This document shows, in pieces, positions 50,974 to 60,552 of a stretch of DNA of 64,000 nucleotides. The position numbers and the translations under genes are program-made. The notes under the pieces are model-generated. The model searched no databases and was not told the DNA's origin. It was given only the letters and a program-made list of their open reading frames with translations. Origin of the DNA: Enterococcus raffinosus (GTDB lineage Bacteria; Bacillota; Bacilli; Lactobacillales; Enterococcaceae); NCBI RefSeq assembly GCF_001886185.1, contig NZ_JXLA01000003.1:1-64000 (forward strand), written 5' to 3'. Positions within the stretch are counted from its first letter, which is position 1; each line of letters begins with the position of its first letter.

Positions 50974-52160
50974 TAAAATTCACTCTCCTCATCCCGCTGG
51001 ATTGCTCGAACACGGATAATGCCTTCATTTTGACTTAATTTCTCAACGATCGCAGCAATTTTGTCTGGGTTCGTCTCTGAAACATCCACTAAGGTATAGG
51101 CGAAGTCATCTTTCCCGCGGTTCACCATGTTGTCAATATTCACCTCTAAAGAAGCGATATCAGACGCAATCAACCCCAACATGTTAGGCACATTTTTATT
51201 GATGATCGTGATTCGGTAAGGCGAATCAAAAGCCATTTCGACATTCGGGAAATTGACAGAACGCTTAATAACACCTGTTTCCAAGAAACGCTTCAAGCCC
51301 CGCGCGGCCATTTTCGCACAATTTACTTCTGCTTCTTCGGTTGACGCGCCTAAGTGAGGCAACACAGTAATTTTATCGTTATGCAGTAATTTTTCTTCCG
51401 CAAAATCCGTCGTAAAACCAGCGATTCGCTCTTCATTGACCGCCTTCACTACCGCATCTGTATCCACGATCTCACCGCGAGCAAAATTCAATAGATGAGC
51501 CGTTTTCTTCATTTGCATCAGCTCTTCAGTGCTAATCAGATGCCGAGTATGTTCTGTTAACGGTACGTGAATCGTCACAAAGTCACAATTGGTCAAGACT
51601 TCCTTCAAGTCCTTCGCCCGTTTCACCCGACGTGAAATACTCCAAGCGGTATCCACTGAAACATATGGATCATATCCCGTTACTTCCATGCCCAATCGAT
51701 ACGCATCATTGGCAACCATCGCGCCAATAGAACCTAAGCCAATCACGCCCAGTTTTTTGCCTTCTAATTCGGTTCCGGCAAACTGCGATTTTTGTGCTTC
51801 TGCTTGTTCGTCCACGTTTGCGCCTTCTAAGGTTTGCACCCACTCGATTCCTTGAACCATCGGACGAACCGACAGCAGCAGGCTCGCTACGACTAATTCT
51901 TTTACCGCATTGGCGTTGGCCCCCGGGGTATTGAAGACAACGATTCCCTTTTCTGTACATTCTTTGACTGGAATGTTGTTCGTCCCAGCACCTGCACGGG
52001 CAACGGCTAAGACTGATTCTGGAAAATCATAATCATGGAGCTTTTGGCTGCGCAAAATAATGCCGTCCGGCTCTTCACTTTCGTTAATACGGTAATTTTC
52101 TTTATCAAAACGCGCCATTCCTTCAGGAGCGATCGCGTTGAATGTTTTAATCTGAAACAT
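50973..52160 (-). CDS. serA: D-3-phosphoglycerate dehydrogenase (395 aa)
   Basis: First step of serine synthesis. NAD-binding GLGSIGAMVANDAYRLG (about 143), catalytic Arg in NFARGEIVD and His in LPHLGASTEEAE. A C-terminal ACT domain (about 320-390) suggests allosteric control. Its ATG follows the serC stop directly. Operon with serC and the DUF1015 gene. Confidence 0.95.
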   Translation of the reverse strand: MFQIKTFNAIAPEGMARFDKENYRINESEEPDGIILRSQKLHDYDFPESVLAVARAGAGTNNIPVKECTEKGIVVFNTPGANANAVKELVVASLLLSVRPMVQGIEWVQTLEGANVDEQAEAQKSQFAGTELEGKKLGVIGLGSIGAMVANDAYRLGMEVTGYDPYVSVDTAWSISRRVKRAKDLKEVLTNCDFVTIHVPLTEHTRHLISTEELMQMKKTAHLLNFARGEIVDTDAVVKAVNEERIAGFTTDFAEEKLLHNDKITVLPHLGASTEEAEVNCAKMAARGLKRFLETGVIKRSVNFPNVEMAFDSPYRITIINKNVPNMLGLIASDIASLEVNIDNMVNRGKDDFAYTLVDVSETNPDKIAAIVEKLSQNEGIIRVRAIQRDEESEF

Positions 52161-53243
52161 TTACTTCCCTCCATTTTCCTTTTCAAACTTCGCCATGAAC
52201 GCGACTAATGCTTCAACGCCCTCGATCGGGAAGGCATTGTATAGACTCGCCCGCATTCCTCCAACAGAGCGGTGCCCCTTCAAGTTTTCAAACCCTTCAG
52301 CTAAAGCGGCTTGGTTGAAGGCCTTGTCTAAGGCTTCATCGCCTGTAACAAATGGAATGTTCGTGATTGAACGACTCGCTTTTTCGACTGGACTCTTGAA
52401 CAGAGCGGATTTTTCAATCGCGTCATACAGAAGCTGAGATTTTTGCTGATCCTTTTCAGTGATCCCTGCCACACCGCCTTGTGCCTTCACCCATTCGAAA
52501 ACCAACTTCGCGATATAAATAGCATAAGTCGGTGGTGTATTATAAAGAGAATTGTTTTTCGCTTGTAACGCATAATCCAGCATTGGTGAGAAAATCGCCT
52601 CTTGATTGAGCAAGTCTTCACGAATGATGACAACAGTCAATCCAGCCGGTCCGATATTTTTTTGTGCACCAGCATAGATCACACCAAAATCTTCTACTTT
52701 ATAGTCATTCGCTAAAATGTTTGAAGACATGTCAGCCACGACTGGGACGTTGCCGAATGATGGAATCTTAGCATATGCCGTTCCTTCGATTGTATTATTC
52801 GTTGTAATATGCACGTACGCTGCGTCTTGATCGACAGCTTCCGGCAGTTCTGGAATATAGGTGAAATTCTTATCCTCACTAGAGGCGATGACTTCAACCT
52901 CCACATTGTCAAGGGCCTTAGCTGCACTAATAGCTTTCTTAGACCATGAACCAGTACTGACATATAAGGCTTTTTTCCCTTGCGCCAAGTTCAACGGTAC
53001 CATCGTAAACTGTAAGCTCGCACCGCCTTGTAAGAATAAGACCTTGTAATTATCTGGAATCGCCATCAGCTTTCTTAGCAAGCTTTCGGCTGATTGAATG
53101 ATTTCTTCAAATAAGGAGGAACGATGACTCAGCTCCATCACCGACATGCCGCTATTTTTGTAATTAAGCATCTCGGACTGTGCGATCTCCAACACAGCTT
53201 TTGGTAGTACTGCGGGACCTGCAGAAAAATTGTAAATCGTCAT
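52161..53243 (-). CDS. serC: Phosphoserine aminotransferase (360 aa)
   Basis: PLP enzyme; second step of serine synthesis. [13 protein letters not shown] start and the PLP Lys in [10 protein letters not shown] (about 196). I use ATG 53243, nine bases after AAGGAG. First gene of the operon. No serB is in the window. Confidence 0.95.
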   Translation of the reverse strand: MTIYNFSAGPAVLPKAVLEIAQSEMLNYKNSGMSVMELSHRSSLFEEIIQSAESLLRKLMAIPDNYKVLFLQGGASLQFTMVPLNLAQGKKALYVSTGSWSKKAISAAKALDNVEVEVIASSEDKNFTYIPELPEAVDQDAAYVHITTNNTIEGTAYAKIPSFGNVPVVADMSSNILANDYKVEDFGVIYAGAQKNIGPAGLTVVIIREDLLNQEAIFSPMLDYALQAKNNSLYNTPPTYAIYIAKLVFEWVKAQGGVAGITEKDQQKSQLLYDAIEKSALFKSPVEKASRSITNIPFVTGDEALDKAFNQAALAEGFENLKGHRSVGGMRASLYNAFPIEGVEALVAFMAKFEKENGGK

Positions 53244-53358
53244 ACTTATTCTCTCCTTTTTCATTTTATAAAATTTAATCCAGCTTAAGGATGGCTAGCT
53301 CTTTAGCAGTAAATCGCATTGTAAACAAGCCGCTACCCACCATCAAGATGTGATGACA

Positions 53359-53364
53359 ATTATA
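53359..53364 (-). promoter_or_regulatory. -10 of the serC operon
   Basis: TGTTATAAT is an extended -10, giving a leader of about 110 bases. Weak pairing around GGTGGGTAGC and GCTAGCCATCC is possible. No T-box or other known riboswitch core is seen. Confidence 0.5.
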
Positions 53365-53428
53365 ACAGATGTCCTTAAATGATAAAAGCCTAATTCTAAA
53401 TTAATTTCACTGTAATTTGAATTTTTAT

Positions 53429-53447
53429 CTGAAATTTTCAGTATTTC
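53429..53447. promoter_or_regulatory. CodY-box-like palindrome
   Basis: CTGAAATTTTCAG is a perfect 13-base palindrome (53429-53441). The adjacent AATTTTCAGTATTTC resembles the CodY consensus with four mismatches. It lies about 70 bases upstream of the serC -10. Confidence 0.35.
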
Positions 53448-53565
53448 TTACATATAAAGACTCTCTTTATTAAAACCATTTTGTCCAACTATAGAATTAA
53501 TTGAAGATTTCTGGTTCTTCACTCTGTAAGGGCAATAGTACTTTCTCATCTTTTCAAATAGACAA

Positions 53566-53610
53566 TAAAAAAGTATCCTAAAATTGCTATCAACTTTAGG
53601 ATACTTTTTT
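53566..53610. terminator. Bidirectional terminator
   Basis: AAAGTATCCTAAA / TTTAGGATACTTT stem with long A and T runs on both sides. It separates the ser operon from the DUF3788 region. Confidence 0.75.
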
Positions 53611-53733
53611 AACTATTTGATACTTAGAAGATATAGTCATTTCTTTACTTTGACTAAGATTACTTAGATCAACTTGATTATATAAAATGTATTTACCATT
53701 TCCTAAGCGATCTGAATCCTGAAAATACGCCAC
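53596..53733 (-). pseudogene. Gene fragment (45 aa)
   Basis: An open frame with composition of a real protein (AYFQDSDRLGNGKYILYNQV) that ends inside the terminator hairpin. Possible GTG start after AAGGGAATCT. It is perhaps the tail of a lost gene. Unrecognised. Confidence 0.3.
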
Positions 53734-53768
53734 AGATTCCCTTCATCATTCTTCTCATTTGCTGTATC

Positions 53769-54197
53769 TCAGCTCACCTTGCGCCGCAGCAGCATTCCCC
53801 GCTTCACGTCCTCAAGGATTTCAGCGTTCCTCACCTCAAACATCAGCCAGCGTTGCCCCATGCCTTCTTTGGTTTGGCGATACAGATTTTGGGTATACTC
53901 AGTAAAGGTCCACAATGTTTCTTCCATCTCGCTTTTCTCTTTTTGACCGATGACCACCAAAGCCACGAACCACCCTTCTTGTGGATAGAGGGTGCACAAG
54001 CTTTTCCCAGCTTTTTTAAATTTAACATTCCAGCCTGGTGCCATACCGCAGCCGCTATAATCTATACTGATCCGCGCTTTATAGGTGGTATCCATATATG
54101 CCAAAAGATCATTCCATAATTCATCGTTCACCCACTCTGTAATCGTAGAGAGTTCTGGTACGCTTGCTTTGTTCATCTTATCCCATTTATTCCCCAT
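53769..54197 (-). CDS. DUF3788-family protein (142 aa)
   Basis: Fits DUF3788: ISIDYSGCGMAPGWNVKFKK, then LYPQEGWFVALVVIG and the end RGMLLRRK. Members are small cytosolic proteins of unknown function. Extended -10 ATGTTATAAT lies near 54262. The 54198-54487 stretch is AT-rich with two ATGACGTTTAA repeats. Confidence 0.75.
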   Translation of the reverse strand: MGNKWDKMNKASVPELSTITEWVNDELWNDLLAYMDTTYKARISIDYSGCGMAPGWNVKFKKAGKSLCTLYPQEGWFVALVVIGQKEKSEMEETLWTFTEYTQNLYRQTKEGMGQRWLMFEVRNAEILEDVKRGMLLRRKVS

Positions 54198-54426
54198 AAT
54201 TTCGCCCCTTTTTTAGACTACCTTCTCGACCTTTTTTTGCCTATAAAAAAATTATAACATGACGTTTAACCAGTCACTTGTTTAGTAGTGCTCTTTTTTA
54301 AGAAAAATTTTTTGGGGTTTTAAATGTTTTCAAGTATCTTGAAATGACGTTTAAATTTAAGTAAAAGCGCCACTGGATTCATAAGAATCAACTCCGTCTT
54401 TTTTAAAGAAAAAGATTCACTGAATG

Positions 54427-54458
54427 CAAAAAAATTGTTATTAGCGGTTTACGCTAGC
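54427..54458 (-). terminator. Terminator of the unknown gene at 54488
   Basis: CTAGCG / CGCTAA stem on the minus strand followed by a T-rich stretch including seven T residues. Confidence 0.5.
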
Positions 54459-54487
54459 AAAAATAAGCCAACTGACGATGGCAAAAA

Positions 54488-55579
54488 TTACTCGTTTTTC
54501 TTTTTTCTACCCTGATTCGATTTTTTCCGCCCATTCCCTTTCCAAGCCTCGATCAAACTAAGGGCCGATAGCTGCCTACCACTAAGCGGGCGATTATTGG
54601 ACGATCGTTTGGCAGCTCTATCGTATTTTGGCGGTTCGGCAATGGCAACGGGGCTTTCCTCTTCTAGCGGTCTCTGGGCAGCTGCCTGTGTGGATTGTTC
54701 TTGGACAAAATCAGTAATCGTCGGTGGTACAACACTTCCCGGTTCTTTTTCTGCTACAGGATCGGCTGGACGCTCGACAAACAGAACCTCGATATCATCG
54801 AAGGTTTTCCCTTCCGGCATGTGCGCCTGAATTAAGACCATAGCCTCTGTATCACTTAAGGTTCTTGGATCAAAGCCGTGAGGCACCCTAATCGTAACCT
54901 TTTCTTTCGGTTCTTCACTTGGAACTGGAACCTCCTCTTGTGGTTCCTCATAATGGGAGACATTGGCAGCTTTAAAATAATCAAATTTGACAAACTCCGC
55001 GAATTTTCGGACATCTTCTTGTTGGAATAGTGTTAGTGTGGTTAATAACTTTAATAGAAGATGGGTTTGTTCACAATTTTCCTCATGAGCAACCGCTGGA
55101 TGAATATCTCTCAAGGTCCACGTATGTTTCTTACCGTTGGATGCTTTAAATACGGTAATAAGGTGATAATGATACTCAGATCCCTCATTAGGTGCTGCCG
55201 TTTCAGTGTGTAAATACTTGCTAATCAGACGAGCCTCCTCGGAACATTGCAGATAATCCTTTTTATTTTTAAATAGCCGTTTGATGATCACATCAAACTC
55301 GCCGCTTTTGAAATAAGGTTTGAAATAGCTGAGATTCTTGCGCAAAATGTCGCTCGGTTCGGCCGTCAGGAATATTTCTCGAATCAAGTCTTTCAAAAAA
55401 TAAGAATAATCGCTTAGAACCAAGGCATTCTTTATCATGATCGCAACAGCGTACTGAATGATAGCGGATACATCTCTTGAGTGCTCAAAATAGCTTGTCA
55501 CTTTTGCCTCCAGCGTAGGGCGTTTGGTCACAAACAGTTGAACTTGACTCAAGGGTTTGACTTGTTGGATTTTTTTCAT
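54488..55579 (-). CDS. Unknown protein with Pro/Glu-rich middle and basic tail (363 aa)
   Basis: I do not recognise this gene. A helical N-terminal half (1-210) is followed by a Pro/Glu-rich stretch (EEPQEEVPVPSEEPKEK), a conserved-looking TIRVPHGFDPRTLSDTEAM segment, a second disordered stretch and a very basic C-terminus (GRKKSNQGRKKK). I use ATG 55579; longer in-frame options contain a hydrophobic start but poor ribosome sites. Confidence 0.55.
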   Translation of the reverse strand: MKKIQQVKPLSQVQLFVTKRPTLEAKVTSYFEHSRDVSAIIQYAVAIMIKNALVLSDYSYFLKDLIREIFLTAEPSDILRKNLSYFKPYFKSGEFDVIIKRLFKNKKDYLQCSEEARLISKYLHTETAAPNEGSEYHYHLITVFKASNGKKHTWTLRDIHPAVAHEENCEQTHLLLKLLTTLTLFQQEDVRKFAEFVKFDYFKAANVSHYEEPQEEVPVPSEEPKEKVTIRVPHGFDPRTLSDTEAMVLIQAHMPEGKTFDDIEVLFVERPADPVAEKEPGSVVPPTITDFVQEQSTQAAAQRPLEEESPVAIAEPPKYDRAAKRSSNNRPLSGRQLSALSLIEAWKGNGRKKSNQGRKKKNE

Positions 55580-55718
55580 GGCATTTCGCTTCCTCTCACT
55601 TTTTCTTTCCTTTAAAAAACTTCTTACAACTATCATACCGCTGAGACTAAAAAAAGACGAATTCTTTAAAAAAAGAAAAAATAAAAAAATAAGCAACTTT
55701 TTTGTGGCTATTTAGAAA

Positions 55719-55740
55719 ATAAAAAAAGCCTAAAAAGGCT
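55719..55740 (-). terminator. Terminator of the XRE gene
   Basis: AGCCTTTTTAGGCT hairpin followed by TTTTTTATTT on the minus strand. A second weaker hairpin lies at 55691-55708. Confidence 0.65.
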
Positions 55741-55777
55741 GATTTCGCAACCTTTCTAAGCCCTATGAAAAAGATTT

Positions 55778-56350
55778 TTAAAACATTCCGCTGATCCAGA
55801 GACTCAATAAAACGATTGCGGATACTATTGCCGTAAATGTCACCACTATAAGTATCTTAGTTGCTAAATCTTTCCCAAAGCTTCTTTCCTGTCTTTTTTC
55901 CTCTACATCTCCACTCTCCATATAGGCAACGATTTCTTTATACGTTTTGACATTCTTTTCCTTTTTGATCTTCTCGATTTTTATCGCTGCCCACATACCA
56001 ATCAACCAAAGAATAAAGGGAATCCAGAGACCTTTATCCCCGAAGATTTTCCATACCGGTCCAAAAGAAATAGCGGCCGCCAGAATCGTCCCTCCCATAA
56101 TATAACTGTACTTATTCATCTCATCTTTATTGATCACTTTTTTCATCGTTTCCACGTCTCCTTTGACAAGTTCGTCTAAAGTCACGTTAAAAAGAACACT
56201 CAGTAATAACAGATTATGGATATCCGGATAGCTACGTTCGTTCTCCCAATTTGAAATTGTTTGACGCGAAACATAGATTTTTTCAGATAGCTCCTCTTGG
56301 GAGTACCCAGCCTCTTCTCGTAATTTCTTAATCTGCTTGCTTAAATTCAT
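55778..56350 (-). CDS. XRE regulator with membrane segments (190 aa)
   Basis: N-terminal helix-turn-helix (residues 8-62, EELSEKIYVSRQTISNWENE) followed by three or four membrane helices (about 82-120 and 165-190). Such regulators probably report on the membrane. The 56351-56776 stretch has no gene and only the palindrome TATCAAG..CTTGATA. Confidence 0.75.
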   Translation of the reverse strand: MNLSKQIKKLREEAGYSQEELSEKIYVSRQTISNWENERSYPDIHNLLLLSVLFNVTLDELVKGDVETMKKVINKDEMNKYSYIMGGTILAAAISFGPVWKIFGDKGLWIPFILWLIGMWAAIKIEKIKKEKNVKTYKEIVAYMESGDVEEKRQERSFGKDLATKILIVVTFTAIVSAIVLLSLWISGMF

Positions 56351-56776
56351 TTCATCCGCTCCTTCATCCTCACCTTATGACTTTCTGCTGATCGGCACCA
56401 GCAAAACTCTTTGTCATCGGCCCTATGTCCCCTGTCAAAAGACTTTATCAAGTTGATTAAGCTTGATACAACAACGTTTCCGGACAACAAATCTTCTCCA
56501 AAAATGTTTCTCTCACTTTACATACCTACACTTTTATTCGTCCGAAAATTGTAGCTTCAGATAAATTATCCGCTCGATTCGATGCACCGCTATCGAATCA
56601 ATTCTCAGGCAAAGAACCAATCTTCCTTTATTGAATTCCGGTTACTAGCCATTGCACCGTGGAAAACCCGATGCTCAATCTAATCCACTTGTTCCTTTCA
56701 ATCTGAAAGTCTCGCACTTTTAAAATAACAACAAGACTAAAATAGTTATCTCATAAAAAATTTAAAATGAACCTTT

Positions 56777-57385
56777 TTATCCTTGTTCAATCGCTTCAAA
56801 AAGCTCGATAGGTGGAAAGGTCATACACTTAGAGATGACTTGTGCGATCTCTTCCGGTGACTCCTTCGCCCCGTTTCGAATCCATCGCTTAACAATGGCG
56901 ATTGCACCATAATAAATGAAATCCTGTTGCAGCTCTTCCAGTTCGGTAAACGCCGCTGAACTCAGACGGATCTTCTTTTGGACCTCAGAAATATAGGCTC
57001 GCTCCAATTTTTCAATGAACTGCGGGCGCCCGAAATCCCCTAGCAGTATTTGCGCCGTTTCTTTTCGTTCATACAAAAAATTCATAACCACTAAACAGGC
57101 TTCCTCGAAAAACTTTCCCACTTGATTACGGCCGTATTTATCAATCTTTTCCGTTACTGTCCAGCCGACATGGTCCGCTAGAACTTGCTGAAAATTGGAG
57201 AAAATCTCCTCCTCTACCTCTTCTAAGATCGCATATTTATCAGCAAAGTGATGGTAAAATGTGCCGCGATTGATTTTTGCTCGTTTCGATAGACTGGCAA
57301 CTGTAATTTTTTCAAAACCTATTTCATTCATCATCTTAAAAAAAGTTTGGATGATATGGGCCCTTGTACGATCTGTTTTATTCGA
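56777..57385 (-). CDS. TetR-family regulator (202 aa)
   Basis: N-terminal helix-turn-helix (KITVASLSKRAKINRGTFYHHF) of the TetR/AcrR type, with a ligand-binding C-terminal half. ATG 57385 has GGAGG five bases upstream. Divergent from the ABC transporter, which it probably represses. Confidence 0.85.
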   Translation of the reverse strand, partial: SNKTDRTRAHIIQTFFKMMNEIGFEKITVASLSKRAKINRGTFYHHFADKYAILEEVEEEIFSNFQQVLADHVGWTVTEKIDKYGRNQVGKFFEEACLVVMNFLYERKETAQILLGDFGRPQFIEKLERAYISEVQKKIRLSSAAFTELEELQQDFIYYGAIAIVKRWIRNGAKESPEEIAQVISKCMTFPPIELFEAIEQG

Positions 57386-57438
57386 CATCGTTTCCTCCAA
57401 CTATTTAATCGGATCTGTTGAATTTTTGAACACTTATT

Positions 57439-57468
57439 CGTGAATTGTTTAACTTTTGAACATTCACG
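57439..57468. promoter_or_regulatory. Probable TetR operator
   Basis: An inverted repeat CGTGAAT / ATTCACG with a 16-base spacer lies within the TetR/ABC intergenic region, next to further GAACA repeats (57427-57480). Confidence 0.5.
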
Positions 57469-57555
57469 ACGGAATTGTTCGTTGTTCCATCCATAAATCA
57501 AGCTTAAACTATAAATCATAAAAAAACAACACAGTGTTCAATTTGGAGGGGTTAG

Positions 57556-58257
57556 ATGGAATACATTCAGGCAAAACAACTAAAAAAGAGCTATCAAACA
57601 GCTACGACCGAGATACTTGCATTAAAAGAAGTGTCCTTTTCACTAAATAAGGGAGATTTCACCGTGATTCTAGGACCTAGCGGCTCTGGTAAAACCACCC
57701 TGTTGAACCTTTTAGGCGGTATGGACAAGCCTACCAGCGGTGAATTGTTCGTCCAGCAGGAACCGATTCATCAGTATAAAGAAAAGGAGTTAACGGATTA
57801 TCGTCGGGAAAAGGTGGGATTCATTTTTCAATTTTACAATTTGATCCCCACCCTAACCGCCCTAGAAAATGTGTCTATCGCGCAAAAAATAGCTCAAAAT
57901 CCTTTTCAAGCCAAGGATATTCTGGAAAAGGTTCAGCTCTCTCATCGACTGACGAACTTTCCACAGGAGCTCTCTGGCGGTGAGCAGCAACGCGTCTCTA
58001 TCGCTCGTGCCGTCTGCAAAAATCCGCAGCTGATCCTATGTGATGAGCCTACGGGAGCCTTAGACAGCGAAACGGGAAAACAAGTCTTGCGCCTGCTGAA
58101 AGAAATGTCGGTCATCCATGGACATACGATCATCGTCGTGACCCATAATGCATCGATTGCCAAAATCGCGGATCGTGTTTTGTATTTAAAAGACGGATCG
58201 ATTGTCAAAAACACTCGTCAACCACAGCCTTTGGAGATTGACGAGGTGAACTGGTAA
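57556..58257 (+). CDS. ABC transporter ATP-binding protein, LolD/MacB type (233 aa)
   Basis: Walker A GPSGSGKTTLL (about 37), signature LSGGEQQR (about 138), Walker B LILCDEPTGALD. Works with the following FtsX-type permease. GGAGGGG at eight bases. Repression by the divergent TetR is inferred. Confidence 0.93.
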   Translation: MEYIQAKQLKKSYQTATTEILALKEVSFSLNKGDFTVILGPSGSGKTTLLNLLGGMDKPTSGELFVQQEPIHQYKEKELTDYRREKVGFIFQFYNLIPTLTALENVSIAQKIAQNPFQAKDILEKVQLSHRLTNFPQELSGGEQQRVSIARAVCKNPQLILCDEPTGALDSETGKQVLRLLKEMSVIHGHTIIVVTHNASIAKIADRVLYLKDGSIVKNTRQPQPLEIDEVNW

Positions 58258-60506
58258 TGGTAAGAAAAACCTTCCGGGATCTACGCAAAAACTGGATCAG
58301 CTTTCTCTCTGTCTTTCTGATGAGTTTTATTTGTTTGTTTATTTTTACCGGCATCTTCCATCTCAGTCAGCAAATGGACGTTACTGGAAAGGAATTTGTT
58401 AAGGAGAGTCAATTAGCAGATACTGTTTTATCTGTTTCTCGTTTCGACGCTGACAAAGAACAACAAACGAATAAACTGGAAAACATTACACAGGTCGCCA
58501 AGCGTTCCATCGGACAGTATCAGACGGACAAGTTTTCATTGACTCTTTTGTCCTTCGATCATTCTTCTATTAGCAGACCTCAGGTAGTTCAAGGGGCAAA
58601 ACTTTCGAATCGATCAGGGATCTGGCTAGATGAAGACTTCTTTCGGGCACGTGATTATCAGCTTGGCGATGCCTTTGTGATTGAACAACAATCCTATAAA
58701 ATTTTAGGAACCGTTCGTCAACCAGAATTCATCTATCATACGGGAAGCGACGATCAGCCGTTGCCGAATCACAAAAAAAGCGGATATGCTTATGTATCAC
58801 AGGAAACTTTTGAGCAGTTGCCTCTTTATCCAGTCCATCAGCTCTTATTGAAAACAGATAGCAGCAACACGCCTTGGCTGGAAAAGGAGCTTGCCTCCAT
58901 TTGGCAAGATGACTACGGGCAATTGACGGAGACTCAAAAACATGCCGGGCTCTCGATTTTCTTTGATCGTGTGACGCAGGTTCGCCGCTTGGCCTTTCTT
59001 TTTTCAAGCTTGTTCCTACTGCTGACCTTGATTACCATGGAAGCGACGATGAGGCGCTTCGTTAAGCAGCAACAGGTACAAATCGCAGGCTTGAAGGCAC
59101 TAGGTTTTCGTCGCCGCACGCTTCTAATCCACTACCTTTCCTTTAGCATGATCGTGACTTTTTTAGGGGCGAGTTTCGGCTGTATGCTAGGGCCGAAGCT
59201 GCTCTCGCCGGCCTTGATCGCCGCTATCGGCAACCAGTTTTCTGTACCAGCCTGGTTATCGGTAGAGTCTTCTGTCGGCTATTGGGCAGTCGCACTTGTT
59301 GTCCTGCTTAGTATGCTAATTACCCTACTTCCAATAGGAGCGCTTAGTGGCAAGTTATCGGCAACGATCCTACAATCGCAAACAACGCAGCGCTACAAAC
59401 GAAGCTGGCTGGAAAAGACAAAGCTATGGGCCTATCTTCCATTTTCTTTACAATGGACCTTGCGGGATATTCAAAGAAATCGCCGGCGTGCGGTGTTAGG
59501 GATTTTTGGGGCTATGGGCTGTATGCTGCTGCTGATTGCAGCGTTCGGGATAAAGGATTCGATTCATTTTTCTTTGGATTCTGTCTTTCGTGATACCTAT
59601 AATTACGAGGAGAAAGTCACCTTTAAGACCGCTTTGCCTTCGGATGAAAGAAACGCGGTTGTTCAGAAACTCGATTCTGATTATCAATGGCTGGAGCAGC
59701 AAACCATCACCGTACTAAAGGATTCAGAGGAGCAATCGACCACAGCACTTGTTCTATCAGCTGGAAATGAACTAAAGCTGCCAGAAACAGACCTGCAACA
59801 CTTCACAGAGAATCAAATTGGCCTGTCTGAAGCCTTGGCAAAAAAACTGCAGGTACAGATTGGTGATACCCTTTACATCAAGCTGCAGCAGCAGATGCTT
59901 CCCGTATTTATCAAGAAAATAGTCTCTGTCTCTTCTCCGCAAGGATTGTTTTTCTCACAAACCACTTGGAAAAATCTCCAACAGCCCTTTCGACCGCAAA
60001 GTCTATTATTGCGAGAAAAGGATCAATTGACTGACATACCGATGATCGCCAGCACAAGCGAGAAGCGGCAGCAATTTAAGGATTCCCAAAAACTGATTGA
60101 AGGAATCTTAATGATTGTGTCTTTATTGATTTTAGCGGCTCTGGCTTTAGGGATAACCATTATGCTGAACTGTCATTTATTGATCTTTTCCGAACGCTTT
60201 ATTGAATTCTCCACGCTAAAGGTTTTAGGCTTTAAACAGCGAGAAGTACTATCCCTATCTTTTTTAGAGACTTCTCTATTAACCTTAGTCGGCTGGCTGC
60301 TTGGGCTTCCTTCTGGTTGGCTGTTTCTTAAAGCATATGTTGCGATGGTTTCCACTGATCAGCAGCAGTATTTGCCTCATATTACTTTTCAAAGCTTGAT
60401 GATCGCTAGTCTTGTTCTGCTTGTCTGTATGCTGCTGGTTCAGACTTACTTAACGATCCGCATCAAGCGAATTGACTTTGCTACCGCATTGAAGCCTTCA
60501 GAATAA
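58257..60506 (+). CDS. FtsX-family ABC permease (749 aa)
   Basis: N-terminal membrane helix, then a large outer domain and three helices, and again one helix (about 407), an outer domain and three helices at the end. This is a two-FtsX-domain permease. Such pairs act in antimicrobial peptide resistance or lipid and lipoprotein traffic. The start overlaps the ATPase stop (TAATGG). Confidence 0.88.
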   Translation: MVRKTFRDLRKNWISFLSVFLMSFICLFIFTGIFHLSQQMDVTGKEFVKESQLADTVLSVSRFDADKEQQTNKLENITQVAKRSIGQYQTDKFSLTLLSFDHSSISRPQVVQGAKLSNRSGIWLDEDFFRARDYQLGDAFVIEQQSYKILGTVRQPEFIYHTGSDDQPLPNHKKSGYAYVSQETFEQLPLYPVHQLLLKTDSSNTPWLEKELASIWQDDYGQLTETQKHAGLSIFFDRVTQVRRLAFLFSSLFLLLTLITMEATMRRFVKQQQVQIAGLKALGFRRRTLLIHYLSFSMIVTFLGASFGCMLGPKLLSPALIAAIGNQFSVPAWLSVESSVGYWAVALVVLLSMLITLLPIGALSGKLSATILQSQTTQRYKRSWLEKTKLWAYLPFSLQWTLRDIQRNRRRAVLGIFGAMGCMLLLIAAFGIKDSIHFSLDSVFRDTYNYEEKVTFKTALPSDERNAVVQKLDSDYQWLEQQTITVLKDSEEQSTTALVLSAGNELKLPETDLQHFTENQIGLSEALAKKLQVQIGDTLYIKLQQQMLPVFIKKIVSVSSPQGLFFSQTTWKNLQQPFRPQSLLLREKDQLTDIPMIASTSEKRQQFKDSQKLIEGILMIVSLLILAALALGITIMLNCHLLIFSERFIEFSTLKVLGFKQREVLSLSFLETSLLTLVGWLLGLPSGWLFLKAYVAMVSTDQQQYLPHITFQSLMIASLVLLVCMLLVQTYLTIRIKRIDFATALKPSE

Positions 60507-60508
60507 AA

Positions 60509-60546
60509 AAATCTCTCAGCGACATTCGCTGAGAGAATTTTTTTTA
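60509..60546. terminator. Bidirectional terminator
   Basis: CTCTCAGCGA / TCGCTGAGAG stem with A and T runs on both sides, serving the ABC permease and the amino-acid permease gene. Confidence 0.85.
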
Positions 60547-60552
60547 TTAAAC

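Noticed and set aside
53244-53364. T-box or other riboswitch in the serC leader
   Set aside because: The leader is only about 110 bases and has no T-box core or recognisable aptamer.
56351-56776. Hidden gene in the 425-base gap before the TetR gene
   Set aside because: Both strands are interrupted by stops and show no family motif; only a small palindrome is visible.
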